Shown here: one piece after another, positions 1 to 11,780 of the stretch
Position numbering within the stretch: the first letter of the stretch is position 1
How the letters are laid out: every line of letters begins with the position of its first letter
DNA from: Marisa cornuarietis
Taxonomy: Eukaryota; Mollusca; Gastropoda; Architaenioglossa; Ampullariidae
Length of the DNA: 64,000 bases
Assembly (NCBI GenBank): GCA_004794655.1
Contig: SMMW01000145.1
Coordinates: forward strand, 1,060,501 to 1,124,500
Direction of reading: 5' to 3'
Made by a program: the position numbers and the translations under genes
The notes under the pieces: generated by a model
The model's input: only the letters and a program-made list of their open reading frames with translations
The model's database searches: none
Told to the model about the DNA's origin: nothing

Positions 1-135
1 TTCTTTCCATCCCATCCTCTCAACAGCACTTAATTAAACTGTCAGCCATCCCAGGACTCGCACGCCGACACACACACCGATCGCTAACCTTTCGCACCTT
101 CCCCCTCCTTCCCCATTTCCCATCCCTTTCTCAGT

Positions 136-1365
136 TTAAAAAAAAAAAACAGGTTTGTGACAGTCGTCCCTTGCCTGGCGTTGGGGGGAGCACATGGATA
201 GACGCGGCAGCTGACAGGGGCCGCCACTCTTGCCTATTGTGGGCGATAGTGAGCAGGTCCTGTACAGGAGGACTAGTCCAGTCTTTGACATTCGTAAGCC
301 AGTTCTTCCTCTGTCCATCGCGGTGTCGGCCACCCTCCGAGGTGCCTTGAAGGACAGTCTTCGACAAGGTGTCGTGCCAGGTCACATGACCAAAGACCAG
401 CTTACGTCGCTTGGCTGTTGATAGGAGAGGTTCCTGGTGTCCTACGAGTGTGGCCATCTTGTTTCTTACAAAGTCGTTGGTTTTATGTTCTTTGTATGAG
501 ATCCGGAGCAGCCTCCTCAAGCACTTGTTCTCGAATGATTGGATTCTCCTTTCTGTTTTGGCGAGCAAAGTCCACGTGTTGCATCTGTAGAGCAGGATCG
601 GCACTACTGGGGATTTGTACAGCCTGTACTTGGTAGTGAGCCTAGCCATTGTTGCTGTTGCTGTTGCTATCCTGATGCGGATGTCTGGCGTGGAGCTGCC
701 GTCCTTGGAGAGGGTGGATCCCAAGTATTTGAAGCTTCTTACCTCTTCGAGCTGTACTTCGTTCATATAGATCTCTGCTTTGCCGTTGCCATTGATTATA
801 ACTTTCTCTTTTCAGTGCGGGTGTCCATTCCATATGCATTTGAGGTGCCTGTCAGTCTGTTGGTGAGGTCTTTCAGTTCTTTGTTAGTACCTGCTAACAG
901 ATCTATGTCATCTTCAAAGCATAGGCTGCAGATTGGTCTTCCACCAATTGAAATTGAAGTGTGATGGTCGTGAAGAACTTCGAGCATAATGTTCTCCAAG
1001 AATTTATTAAGCAGCACCGGTGATAGGGGATGTACTACTGTGGTGCGAAAGAAAGCTCCTGGTTGTTTAGCAGTACTATCCTCGTTGAGCTTTTATACAG
1101 CAATTCAACGACTTGAATGAGGCCTTCTTCGATGCTGAATTTTTCGCATCACATGCCAGACTCTGTCAAATGCCTTTTTAAAGTCAATGAAGTTGTGGTA
1201 AAAGTCCCGCTGATGCTGAAGATGCTTTTCTATAAGAAGACGACAGTTGAAGATCTGCTCAACTGTGCTTCTACGTGGTCTGAAGCCAGCCTAGCTGTTC
1301 TTTTGCTAGCAGCTATTCTGCAGTGATTCTGATGCGGTTCTGTATGATCTTCAGCATGTCTTTAT
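136..1365 (-). mobile_element. Decayed RTE-type LINE, reverse transcriptase C-terminal part
   Basis: Reading on the minus strand, pieces of one reverse transcriptase appear in order in shifting frames. An upstream block (about 800-1015) contains the catalytic-site region as FEDDID, where this LINE type usually has FADDID. The longer frame at 131-766 has the SFKYLGSTLSKDG block, LYRCNTWTLL, and a tail with GHVTWHDTLSKTVLQG, all typical of the conserved C-terminal region of these invertebrate endonuclease/reverse-transcriptase LINEs. The pieces are separated by frameshifts and the 5' part (endonuclease, most of the RT) is absent, so the copy is dead. Assignment to the RTE-like group is from memory of the motif pattern. 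A second, more diverged copy lies at about 21646-22290. Confidence 0.75.
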
Positions 1366-2008
1366 GCAAAATTACCAAATGCAAATCTTTTTTTTCAAAG
1401 TTGAATCCCCCCACCACCCCGTATATCCTTTTGCAAATAATTATTAGTTTTTCGGTCACTTGAGTAGAAAGTCAGTGTTGGTAACTTCTCATGCAAAGTC
1501 CTTGGGGACATATACGATTTTTTCACACTACATATGAGCGCTTCATATGGTCCTAAGCTGTGAAGCAAATCAGGAACTTCAAACAGTGGTGTCTCCCAAA
1601 CTAATTAAGATAGAGACTTAGTTCTTGTTTTGTTTTTCTTATATTGTCCTGTGCTTTCATGCAAACATAAAAAACATTTAACAAAACCTTAGTGTGCTGG
1701 TACGTACTTATAGAAAACAACAAATGTCATTGCCCTCCAGGCAGAACCAAATCTCCAATTTTGATTTTTTTATGAGTTTTAAATCTTTTGCAAACCTATT
1801 TTTCTCTTACTGAAACACCATGGGAATCAAACGGTATTATTACTTTCTACTAGTATTTACAGGAAATTAGAATACACCCCCCAAAAAATAAATAAATAAA
1901 GCCCTAGGGCCGTAGTCTCATCGCGCGGGCATCGTATGCCTCGCTTTACCTCTACAACAAGCCTCCACCAAGTGTAAACATCAGGTCAGAATTAATACAA
2001 AGCACTCT
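1366..2008. other. No gene seen
   Basis: AT-rich sequence between two LINE remnants. I see no coding frame, repeat unit or RNA gene that I can support here. Confidence 0.5.
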
Positions 2009-2760
2009 TGACAATGACAATGACCAACTTTATTTGTCCCATTGGGCAATTTGAATATGGGAATGTGCTCGAGTTCAACACTGAATGAAAAAATTGAAAA
2101 CATGAGAAGGAAAAGGAAGTGGGCAAGTAACATGTATCATATAAATATATAAAAAAAACTTACAAGAAAATTCAGGTATGCACCTACAACATCACACATG
2201 CCCACACACACACACCATTGACAGCTCACCTAAGATTGAGCAGCTGGACTGCGGATGGCACAAATGATTTCAGGTCTCTGTTACTCTTACATACAGGCAT
2301 GACATAGCGTTTACCTGAGCTTAATAATACAAATTCTTTTGTTAGTACATGTTCAGGTAATTATAAAATACATGAAGCTTTCCCTACTATTTGCTGGTCA
2401 CAAAAAGACGCTAAATCCCTCTGTCTGATACCAATTATCTTAGAACAGATGTTCACAACACTGTTCAGACTATTCCTATCATGGACAGAGAGACTGCGAA
2501 ACCAGCAGACAAATGAAAAAGACAGAAGACTGTCAATGACTGACTGGTAAAAACGGCCTAAGATTACTTGGCTAACAGAAAAAACTATTTAACTTACGCA
2601 AAAGATACATTTTTTGTTGGCCACGTTTAACAATGTGTTCGGTGTTTAAATTCCATTTGAGCTGACTGTCAAAAATAGTTCCCAGATACCTGAAGGAATT
2701 AACAATTACTAACAAGGATTTCCATTTGACATTCGTTTCAACTTATAAGAAAAGAATAAG
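2009..2760 (-). mobile_element. 3' end of a CR1/L2/Rex1-group LINE, 5'-truncated
   Basis: On the minus strand the block at about 2615-2705 reads SFRYLGTIFDSQLKW followed by a QQKMYLLRKL-like stretch, the conserved post-catalytic region of this reverse transcriptase group; further downstream the frame is full of stops. The element ends with an AATAAAG-type end followed by repeats of CATTGT (about 2009-2035). The last 250 bases are nearly the same as 37255-37514, which is on the other strand, so both are 3' ends of one family. Inactive. Confidence 0.7.
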
Positions 2761-4040
2761 CACTCAAAACAGAAAGGTTAAGAGACAGTTCTATATCCTT
2801 TTTTGATTTTCTCTCAAATATAATTTTCTAAAACATAAGTGTAATATCAGTTGTGGAGGAACATATCAACCCTATGAAAACTTTAAAGCGTATAACAGTG
2901 AGTAGTAACTGCTTCTGTTAAGTTGCATGATGAAAATAACTACAATGAGTTCGACAGGCACTTGTAGGGAGTAAGAACTGATCAATGGCTGGGATGGTGC
3001 ATGAAGCTGTCCAGTGAATCGCTTGAGAAACAATAGTGGGAGAGCTGAGTCATTGCCTTTTCAGGTAGAAACGAATGTCGAGTGGATATCTGAGAAAACT
3101 TTTTTTAATTGAAAACAAAGAGTGCAGAAAAGATGCTACCTCAGCTGTGTGTGTGTGTGTGTGAGAGAGAGAGAGTGTAGACACTCTGTTGACACATCTA
3201 TAGCCACACGTATGCACTATTCACTATTAACATACGGACAGCAAACCATTTCAAACCAAGTAGCTCAGTCTTCATGCAGACAGCTTGAGAAACAATAGCA
3301 GGACATGTCCACGTGGCTTACAAGGAGGAAAGTCACGAAGGGAACGAAAGCTGAGAAGACTTCAGGTTCAATAAAAACACGACAAAAACACTACAATCAT
3401 GGCCCTGGAGAGAGAGAAGGAAGGAAAGAGAAAGAGAGGAAAGTCCTACACTTGAACTGCAGACATCCAAAGTACTGCAGAGGATTTAATTCCCCCGTCC
3501 TGCCATCATTTGGTTTGTCAGACCATCTATTTATGGAAATGGTTAGTTCAGTTTTCCGCGTGTGCTTCTCACTGTGCGTGTGACCCCGTATTTGACACTG
3601 AAATAACAGAAATAACTATACAATAAATATACAATACTAGTGAGTACAACAGCATCCACGACTAACGTACGGACTACTCAACTCAAGAGAGAGGAAGAGT
3701 ACAGTACCCTCACAGTGCCTATCAATCAAAACACCGAGAAAATAAGTGACTTATCGAGTCAGTGAGTACTTGAGTAAGTATTATTGTATGTTGACAATGG
3801 GAACAAAATTAATTCTGAGAGAAGAGAGTTCTTTCACTCAAAAATCTCATGTTGTTTACTTTGATAGACACGCGAACAGGTGCACTTAGTCTGTATGTAT
3901 GACTATAAGCCTGTATCTATTCATTAAGCTATGTGAGAGTTTGTTTTAATAGTTATTTATACTTGTAACAATATAGTGTAAAAGGCATGTATGAAAAAAG
4001 TTCCACACATGGGCACGCACGCACTGACACGCAGATTTTT
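2761..4040. other. Gene-free AT-rich stretch with short GT/GA repeat
   Basis: Contains a GT-then-GA simple repeat at about 3148-3177. The open frame at 3305-3583 has no recognisable domain and sits in purine-rich low-complexity sequence. I support no gene here. Confidence 0.5.
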
Positions 4041-4204
4041 TTTTTTAACGACAGTAGGAAGTGGACTAAAGAAATAGTGAATCCATTGCCTGACTTACTG
4101 ATCAACTCTCTCGACAGTCAAAAACAATTGACACAGGTAAAGTATTCCTCTATCCTTTACTCATGAAGCAGAGTATATGATGGCTGACACAAGCACGCTT
4201 ATAA

Positions 4205-4480
4205 TCAAGCCAAATTAATGCTCTTTGAATGGACACATCCTAAGTCAAGGTTAAAGACGTGACACATTTTTAAATGTAGCGAATTATTTTCTGCTGAGAG
4301 GAAATTCTCTGTGGCATGACTTTTTTTTAATTCCGTATTACAATTCACAGAACACAATTCAAACACCTCTTTCATTCTTAAATCCATACTAGAGGTAGAA
4401 TATATAGATATAGAGTGTTTGATATCCATACTTAAAAATAGAGAGAAAAGAGAGAGGGACAAGAAGAAAGTGTCCACATG
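4205..4480 (-). pseudogene. Decayed 3' region of unit A peptide gene
   Basis: On the minus strand the segment ending near 4265 aligns with the sequence downstream of the cysteine framework in unit B (shared stretch around the CAGCRGAAAA...AATTCGCT block). Where the framework should stand, only two Cys separated by three residues remain, with no CC pair. I read this as a lost or eroded second exon. The open frame that covers it (90 codons) is probably not translated as such. Confidence 0.4.
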
Positions 4481-5102
4481 TAGTATTGCAAAAAACTGTT
4501 CCTAATTATGCTGCACAAACACACAACTGTTCCTGGTTTACCTGACAAGTGTAGGATCAATAAGTCACACACTGATCATTTACACGGGAGGAAATGAAAT
4601 CAATTTGGTATATATATATATAACATACACATATTAAAACCTCTAAATATTTGCAGAAAAAAAGAAAAAAAAAACTAGAGAAAGGCAAAAGGACAATGCC
4701 CTCATGTACTATTACAAAACGCTGTACCTACTCACATTGGTAATATAGATGTGATCCACAAACACACAATGTACAACTGTTCCTGATCCACAGGAAGTGG
4801 TCAGTTTATTTTCGTACATATAAAAGTTTTAACCACTTATTCTTCACTATCCTACTCTGTGCCATGAATGAGGTCTGCACTCGTGTGCCCCACGGAAAAT
4901 TTCTGCACATTTGAGTCCCTTGCAACAGGATTCCAAAAAACCACCACATCCATTATAGTCTTGAATGCACTTAAACAGAGAAAGAAAGACAGTCACACAC
5001 ACACACACACAATCTTTAATCCTTATCTCAACTCTAATTCAGATGTTACCTTATACAATGACTATATTTGCAGGTTTAACGACCTCATAAATATTTAATA
5101 AA

Positions 5103-5393
5103 ATAAGTAAACAAAATTTAAAACACACTTTTATTTAAAATGCACCTAAGAGGGTAAAATAATTTTTTCCGTAGGTCTCGGCATTTCTTTAATACATATA
5201 ACTTAAAATATGAAAGTGTGAGGGGCACTGATGATCATATTTTTAACAGCTTGAAGGATGGCCTCTCATACTTTTTAAATTTAAAGTTATATGTATTAAA
5301 GAAAATCCTGCTACCAAAGAAGAAATTATTTTACCTTCTTTAATGTATTCCAAGAAAAGTGTGTTTTTATAAAAAAAAATATTTTTACTTATA
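5103..5393. mobile_element. Foldback (MITE-like) element
   Basis: The reverse complement of 5103-5219 matches 5262-5393, including a shared TTATATGTATTAAAGAAA core and a shared AATTATTTTACC core, leaving a loop of about 40 bases. A single diverged arm is also present at about 24560-24660. Two long inverted arms with no coding capacity and several copies in one window fit a non-autonomous DNA element. No target duplication was resolved. Confidence 0.65.
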
Positions 5394-6971
5394 AGTTTTT
5401 AGTGTGTGTGTTTAAGTTTTCAGTCTCTTCCAATCACATAGGCTTCTCGGCTTCAGTCTCCGGCGATAACTTTTCCTGACGCTTTTGGCTTTTCTTTTAT
5501 ATCCATTTTTTTCTTTCAGCCATATTTGTATTCTCACTTAAATATTGCATATATGTGAGTTAGAGGGTCGAGAGTCGCATTTTATTTCTACACACTGTCA
5601 TATACACACCTCGGTGAACATTTCGCGAAAAGCACGGGGCGCACAAACACGTTGAGAGATACAGCTGCACCATACTAACGTGCCCGTGTATTTTGCAAGC
5701 TGACCAGCACTCGGACTACAGACTTACTCATAGCAGTCTGTGACTCGGGCAGTGTGACACGCACGGGAAGTTGAGCATCAAACACACTCACACGGTCCTG
5801 CATGCCAGGGAGTTTGAAATACGTCTCTAAAGGGTTGCATCTTTTGTCTTAGTTGTTTTTTTTTTTTTTTGTTGTTGTTTTTAAATCCAATCATCTAGAG
5901 GAAGATATTGCTGCATGTTTGAATTTTATTCTCGATTTTTGTGTCTTTACTTTGTGACTTTATTCTAACAGGCCAAACGAGGGGAGATAGCCTATAGTTT
6001 AGTAGACCTTGAGCAACAGCTGCTTATCTCCCTTAATTACCTTGTAAGTTCTCAAACAAAATTATATTAAAAAATTATTCTACTGGCCTTCTGGAAATGA
6101 TTTAATATTGTATTGCCCCGAAATTGATTAACTGGTGAAACTCTCAGACATCTAGGACGATGGGAAGGAGATGAAAAATCGATTACAAATTCGACAGAAG
6201 GTATACATACACACATTCATACATACATGGACATGTACGTAAATTTTAGAGCAAAATAAGCATACATATAACAGAAACCGGGTTCGTTATTAGGAAAGAT
6301 GACAGTGTATTCCCTGGGTATTGCTGTTTCAATGAATAAAAGTGATGCTAATGAAGTCTAATGTACAAGTCACACAGCTAGATAGAAAATCTTGCTGTCA
6401 GACAGATTATTATCATTTTTTCATACCTCAAAAGCATTTACAGAAAAAAATACAGCGGGCCTAAACTTATCAGGCGCGCAGTGTATATTTAGTGTGAATC
6501 CGTTAATGCGTGTGTGCGTGGTCGCATATGTATTTGGGTATGTTTATGCATGAAATCAATGGTGGAGCTCAAATGCTTGGGTGAAGTGCAGTGTGTGTGT
6601 GTGTGTGACGTGTGGATGAGAGGGTTTAAGTGCGTTTGTGTTTGTGTCTAGATGTATTTCTATGCTGGAGGAGCAGGCGAGGCGTCTGCAAGTGTGTGAC
6701 TGGTGATAGTCTGACAACAAAGCAGCATCACTAAGACATCTTCCTCCTGAAATATCACTTAGCAACTCAATTTTTATCCTTCGATCTAACAAGCAAATAT
6801 CGCATCAAAAACATGAAATAAACTAAAGAAATAAAATGTAGACACGTACTTTTTAAACAAAAATGCCTAAAGACGAAGAAATATAACTCATGATGCTAGT
6901 ACACAATTAATTCTTTTGTCACTGTGCTTTAATTTCCACAAAATGTTTTAAAATAAGAGTTGTCTACTTAC

Positions 6972-7040
6972 CCCGTCAACAAGTGTTGCTTGCAGGCACA
7001 CGAGAACGAGGATGATCATTCTGTTTGTTATTAGCTTCAT
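6972..7040 (-). pseudogene. Orphan signal-peptide exon of unit A (cystine-knot peptide family)
   Basis: The 69-base open segment on the minus strand starts with ATG and ends at a good splice donor (GACGGG|gtaagt), encoding 23 residues: MKL at the start, a hydrophobic core rich in Ile, Leu and Val, and LVDG at the end, as expected for a secretion signal. It is nearly the same as the signal exons of unit B (18281-18349) and unit C (21361-21429), all ending in phase 0. No second exon with an intact cysteine framework follows within the unit, so this copy is probably dead, unless the exon lies in sequence I failed to recognise between 4.3 and 6.9 kb. The signal itself carries no disabling change. 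Confidence 0.7.
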
Positions 7041-7200
7041 AGTCAAAGAGACGATCTGTTGTTAAGGAGACGAACTGTTAATCTAAGAAAAGGCAAAAAA
7101 GATAGATAATGATAGAGTTTCCATTGTTCGAAGTTTGTGTGTAATAATGTTAACACTTCTTCTGAGAGGTTTTCCTGATTGAAGAAAATGATAACTTTCC

Positions 7201-7560
7201 TGCCGTAGGCTAGACATTTCTCTAGAGTCTAGAAGATAAAGACAAAATGTGTATAAGTGTCCTCTTATCTGGACACATAATGACACGATTATGAGACTTT
7301 GGCAATATCTTATACTATTGTCATCAAAAAACGACAATTTGCATCGAGTGAAGAAGGCTCTTATATGAATGTGTTTTAAGAGAGAGAAATATAGAGATGA
7401 AGACACAATATCTGCCGTAGGATACACGCTTTACTAGAAGATAAAGACAAAATGTACAGAAGAGTCTTCTAATGTGGACACCTTGCCAGATATGTGACTT
7501 TGGCAATTTCTTCTACTATCTGTAGAAACGACAACTTGCATCCGGTGAATAAACATCTTA
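7201..7560. repeat. Tandem duplication in the 5' flank of unit A
   Basis: Segments at about 7201-7362 and 7411-7560 are diverged direct copies (each starts with CTGCCGTAGG, has AGATAAAGACAAAATGT, TTTGGCAAT and an ACGACAA-TTGCATC block). Unit B has one such copy (about 18515-18650). The first copy contains the TATA-like TATAAGAG on the minus strand (7358-7365). The duplication separates that TATA motif from the signal exon by about 320 bases, against about 120 in unit B. Confidence 0.6.
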
Positions 7561-8378
7561 AAATGTATTTGTAGATAGAGAAATATGTTTGAATGCTAAA
7601 AATGCATGTAAATGTAACAACAAACTGAGGTTCTTTCTCGAATGGAACGACAGTCGCAAAGTACAAGAAATGCGTGCATAGTTTGTAAGTTCGACTGAGT
7701 GAAAAATAACTTTGTGATGAAAACTTCAATGATGCTTAATACACAGATGTTACCAGTGCCTTTTTCTATCTTGTCTGTCTTGGTCGGACCAAGCGTTACT
7801 GGTGCTGATTATATACTTGAAGAGAGAGAGAGAGAAGGAAGGAGGTCGGATTCTATTTATATTTATGTGTTGATAGACAGATGCTTATTACAATTTCCTT
7901 CAAATCTCCAATGTAATTACAAAAAAGTATAGCGTGTCCAGGCTTTTTTTCAGCAATAACCATAAATTGTCTGGGTTTCTATAAATTATCTAAAAATTGC
8001 TCAGCATAACCCATATAACTTCTGACAATTTTCAATTGGAATGGAAGCAATAAAGAATTAATAGCACATGCGGTTTCATTCGACTGCTAGAGACAAAACC
8101 ATGTTTAAAAATTAATGTGTTTTAACATTAGCTTCAGATGGACTTTCTTTTTGATTTCCAGAAAGTCACCTTAAGACACGCAAAAATAAAGTTTATGACA
8201 TTTGTCATCACTGTTCAATTAAGTAAAATGAGAGATCTTCATTATCTGTCTTTCATTATTTTCATTATCCCACCAGCAGTCGCTAGTCTGGGACACCTAT
8301 TAATTTACAATCGTCCAAGGAGAGAAAGTGTTTTAAAAACAAGATTTAACAGGATAATAAATACAGGGGCAAACTGAC

Positions 8379-8616
8379 ACATGGACAGACCGTGAAAAGG
8401 CCATCAAATCTCTGCTAAAGAATAAGCTAAGGCTGGAGGATGACATAGAACTAGAGAGAGCTCATCGCCTTCCAGGAGGTCACATCCCCCATCCCATCTC
8501 TGTGAGTTTCGCAAAATTCAAGGATGAAGAAAAAAGTTATAGCTGAGCATGCAGAACTGAAAGAAAGTCTGGCGGAAATCTTCATCTCGGAAGACTTCAT
8601 ACTACCAACAGATTGA
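8379..8616 (+). pseudogene. L1-type LINE ORF1 fragment
   Basis: The plus strand encodes a run containing DREKAIKSLLKNKL, then IELERAHRL and HPISVSFAKFKDEEK. After a one-base slip near 8535 it continues with IAEHAELKESL and a terminal EDFILPTD before a stop. The order 'xERAHR - P - I - x-F-x-xxKD-E' is that of the RNA-binding (transposase-22) domain of L1-type ORF1 proteins. Both ends are missing and one frameshift is present, so it is a dead fragment. It starts just after the end of the unit A homology. Confidence 0.6.
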
Positions 8617-8734
8617 GGTTGTCCGTTGTTTTACGCCTGCATTTTACAATTAAATGTACATCGTATGCGAGTCTCAATCATGATTGTATGAGGGTCTGTG
8701 TGGCGGAGCTGTGGTGGGTCTGTGTTACGGTGTT

Positions 8735-8970
8735 GTTGGTTGTTGTTGTTGACTTTGAAAGGGAAAGTGCTTCCACTTCTCGGTGATTTCGCACTATGGG
8801 GGGAAAGGGAGGGGGGGAGGAAACCGGAGTACCCGGAGAAAACCCCCCGCCGCCCAGCCCTGCGAACAGGTGTCACATACAGAGAGTGTCCCGAGACGAG
8901 ATCTGAACCCTGAGCCGCTCACTGCAGTGGTGACAAGCGAGTGTTTTAACCACTACACTACCGGGGGCCC
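8735..8970 (-). mobile_element. tRNA-derived SINE, family 1, full copy
   Basis: Reverse complement of the SINE at 15015-15252: tRNA-like head with A-box TAGTGTAGTGG and B-box GGTTCAGATCT, a body with CGGGTACTCCGGTTTCCTCC, and a GTT/CAA-type repeat tail. It sits inside a minisatellite of GGGTCTGTGTTA-type units (about 8690-9075), whose own repeats hide any target duplication. Confidence 0.8.
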
Positions 8971-9236
8971 TCTGTTGGTTGTTGTGCTGTAGAGGGTCTG
9001 TGTTATGATAATGTTTATTGTTGTGCTGTGGCGGGCTTGTGTTATGGTATTATTGGTTGTTGTGTTGTAGAAGGTTTGCCTCTTGTTTTCCTATAGACCT
9101 GCTACTCACTGGCCTTTGTGATAACAAAAGTTTTCTCTTATTATATCGGATGCTTGAAGCGACGTATACAGGGGCTATACCCAGAGGAAAAACAATCGAT
9201 GGGTAGATTAAGCCAAGCGGAACGACGTGATGTATG
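8971..9236. repeat. Minisatellite remnant
   Basis: Units starting GGGTCTGTGTTA/GGGCTTGTGTTA followed by TTGTTGGTTGTTGT recur on both sides of the family 1 SINE, from about 8690 to 9075. The rest of the stretch has no recognisable feature. Confidence 0.45.
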
Positions 9237-9545
9237 TTACGAATGTATGCGGTAGAGGTCTGTGTGGGGTGTCACCGTGGCGCCGCCAGCGCTTTGATGG
9301 GGTATTTGACCCCGGTTGACCTGCGGGTCAGCCGCGCGACTGGAACCGATCTTTGGTCTAACGGGTGCGTGAGCGAGTGTGGCTGACGATACCCGCCTTG
9401 CGTACCGCAACGCGGGCGCCCGCTTGCGCTCACGGGCGCCCACCCACGTTTTGCTCCGATACGGCCTGCCTGCCACGGGCGCCCGCGAGCCTATTTTAAA
9501 GGTAGTACGCCACGCGCCTCGTCAAAATCATAGATGGCCGCCTTG
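9237..9545 (-). repeat. GC-rich block, inverted duplicate of 14795-14960
   Basis: In this AT-rich region the block is conspicuously GC- and CpG-rich. Read on the minus strand it contains GGGCGCCCGCGTTGCGGTACGC, which recurs with one change at about 14884 on the plus strand, and both lie next to a GCCGCC(A)TT-type motif. The two copies face each other about 5.3 kb apart. I cannot tell whether they are ends of one large element, promoter duplicates or copies of a repeat family. Confidence 0.5.
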
Positions 9546-11560
9546 GTTTAGGATTTAGGTTTGCACACAACACTTCACGGCGAATCTTCGAATAAATAAG
9601 TATTTTGCGATAGATAGATAGATACATACGACGACATAGAAGTGTATCACAAGTTCAGATTTCATCGTCATGAATTTCTAGAAATGGTAAATTAATTTGC
9701 CTTCGACCTCGAAACTTCGAATCGGGGAGCACAACGACACACCAAGTGTACTCGTCCTTTGTGTTTACGTGAGTGTGACTGTCGACAATGCAAGCATTTC
9801 CCAGCAGACAGGTTGTTGGATTAATTAAAATGGGACAAATTACACTGCATCATATGAAAAACTGGTAGATAAATTTTCAAGCCAACAGACAGCAGTTTCT
9901 TTTTGTGGATTTTCCAATGGCCGCATCAGTGAAATGCATGTAAGAATATAGCTTGCTCCAAGAAACAACTAACGCGAATATCTTTACAGGAAAACAATTA
10001 TCCTTCTGCTAATGGTCAGGTAAAATATTTTTGATCGCTTTATATACACATAAAGAATTTTTTAAAAAGTAACACTGACATCAATGTTTACAGATGTATA
10101 CAGTTTAAAGAGAACAATTTATAATAGAAGTACTGTAGATAGACAATATTAGATTGTTAGTCTCTTGGCTGCATCATCATAATTCTAAAAGCATTTGTTA
10201 CCCTGATTGCTTTTTAGACTAATCTCAAATGGTCAAAAACTATGATTGATAATGCTGAGCATCACTGCAATACATTTGATTTACTTAGCTGAAAACAAAA
10301 CTTTTGCACAGTTCATAGCCCTTTACTGCAGCCTAATTTTTCTTTAGTAGTTTTATTAGTTAAGCAAAACATATGTTTATAAGTTCTTCTAACTCAATAA
10401 CTAATAAGAGAAAAGTATATTTATACATTTTTATTTATTTCAACAGGCTGTCTGGAGTGCTGACCTGCAATTCATTGAAGTAGCTGCATGATGGCCTGGA
10501 AGTGTGCAAAATGTTCAGATTTTGCTGCACTCTTGTCAATCAGCTGCTTTAAAACTAATGCATTGAAAGAAGTAATGCTTAGACACAGAGGATATGTGAT
10601 AAGAATTAAGAAAGTGGCTGGTGATATCCTTTCTAAATCCAGCCACTAGACCAGAGAGACAGTGTACAATGCAGCACACAGTTTTACATTCTTCTGATAA
10701 TTGAAGAGCTAGGATAATGAACATCATGATGAATAATAATGACCAAAAATACATGCTTAATTACAAAGTGCTTGTTGTGTGCTAATTTTCTTTTTTAACT
10801 CAGTGTTATAATTGTGTTTTTAGGTCTGTCATGAAAACATCAACTCTTTGCTTGAGAACAGTGAGTGTTTTGGGTTGGACGTTGATTTAAGGTAAATGTT
10901 TAAAGAAATACAGCTTCCCTAAATAGACTACACTGTGGTACACTACAGCAGTTATAAGCTGGCATTATGCAAGAGAATCCTCACTGAACAATTTATAAAA
11001 CAGAAGAAACATGTTACTTTTCAATTTAGAATGTATAATGAACATAAATCTGAGGTTTGGGTAAAATTTTGTCCATACCTACAAGTGCCAAGTAATTAAA
11101 GTCTATAGAAAGCATGGGTGTTTCCAATTTACACATGGAAGGTTATATAATGTTTCTTGTGCACAGTAATCAAAGCTAATGGATCACAAACCTTTAAAAT
11201 GTGTAACACTTCATCTTCAACCAAACGACTTTCCAATAAAATAAAGGGCGACTGTAATGTCTGCATAATTTGTTGGCAAAATCTAAAGCAAGAAACATCA
11301 CTTCAGACTTCTGCTGCCAAATTACATGAAATCCCACCATTCAGTATCCAGGTCCCCAAATGTTGCAAATTTTTTTCAAATGTTTTATTTGCAGTTCATT
11401 GACAATACATTATGCAGTATCTATTCTAGCAGTAAAGTACAAAGTTACTATTGCTGCATATTGTGTACTCTCATTTTTCTTTAAGTAATATATATATTTT
11501 TTATCTGTTTATCTCTGTGTGTGAGTGAGAGAGAGCAAATTAATTAAAAAATTAACAGTT
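9546..11560. other. No gene seen
   Basis: AT-rich, with short simple repeats (a GATA run near 9611) and no coherent open frame. Nothing supportable. Confidence 0.5.
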
Positions 11561-11780
11561 AAAAAAGGTAGAACCAGAAAAATATCGTCTGTCAACACCA
11601 CTGCCCGAAACCTTCGCTCCTCATCAGACTCAAGCATTCTTTACCTCCCTCCCACAATCACATACGGACAACAAATGTTTTCCCACTGTGCTGCAGTGGA
11701 ATTCTCTTCTACATCAATTTCGCCACTCGGACTACAAGCTACATTCAAACGCTCTCTGAAAACACAAATTATGATGATGA
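11561..11780 (+). pseudogene. LINE reverse transcriptase C-terminus fragment
   Basis: The plus-strand frame contains ARNLRSSSDSSILYLPP, YGQQMFSHCAAVEF and ATFKRSLKTQI. This is the pattern 'RxLRSS - LxxP - x-FSxxAxxxWNxLP - FKxxLKT' that ends many jockey/CR1/L2-type LINE proteins. Only this terminal piece remains; it is 5'-truncated and dead. Confidence 0.6.

Larger units (their letters stand above)
4040..8195 (-). repeat. Duplicated unit A of the cystine-knot peptide family
   Basis: Blocks of unit A align with unit B: 4075-4300 with 17435-17650 (3' flank), 6485-6570 with 18070-18150 (intron), 6930-7080 with 18245-18390 (signal exon and 5' flank), and 7690-8195 with 18760-19221 (upstream flank). 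Blocks are in the same order and orientation. Between 4300 and 6485 unit A is about 1.7 kb longer than B and holds a foldback element (5103-5393) and other inserted sequence. The second exon cannot be found intact. This is a segmental duplicate of a peptide gene, judged by eye; exact ends need an alignment. Confidence 0.7.
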
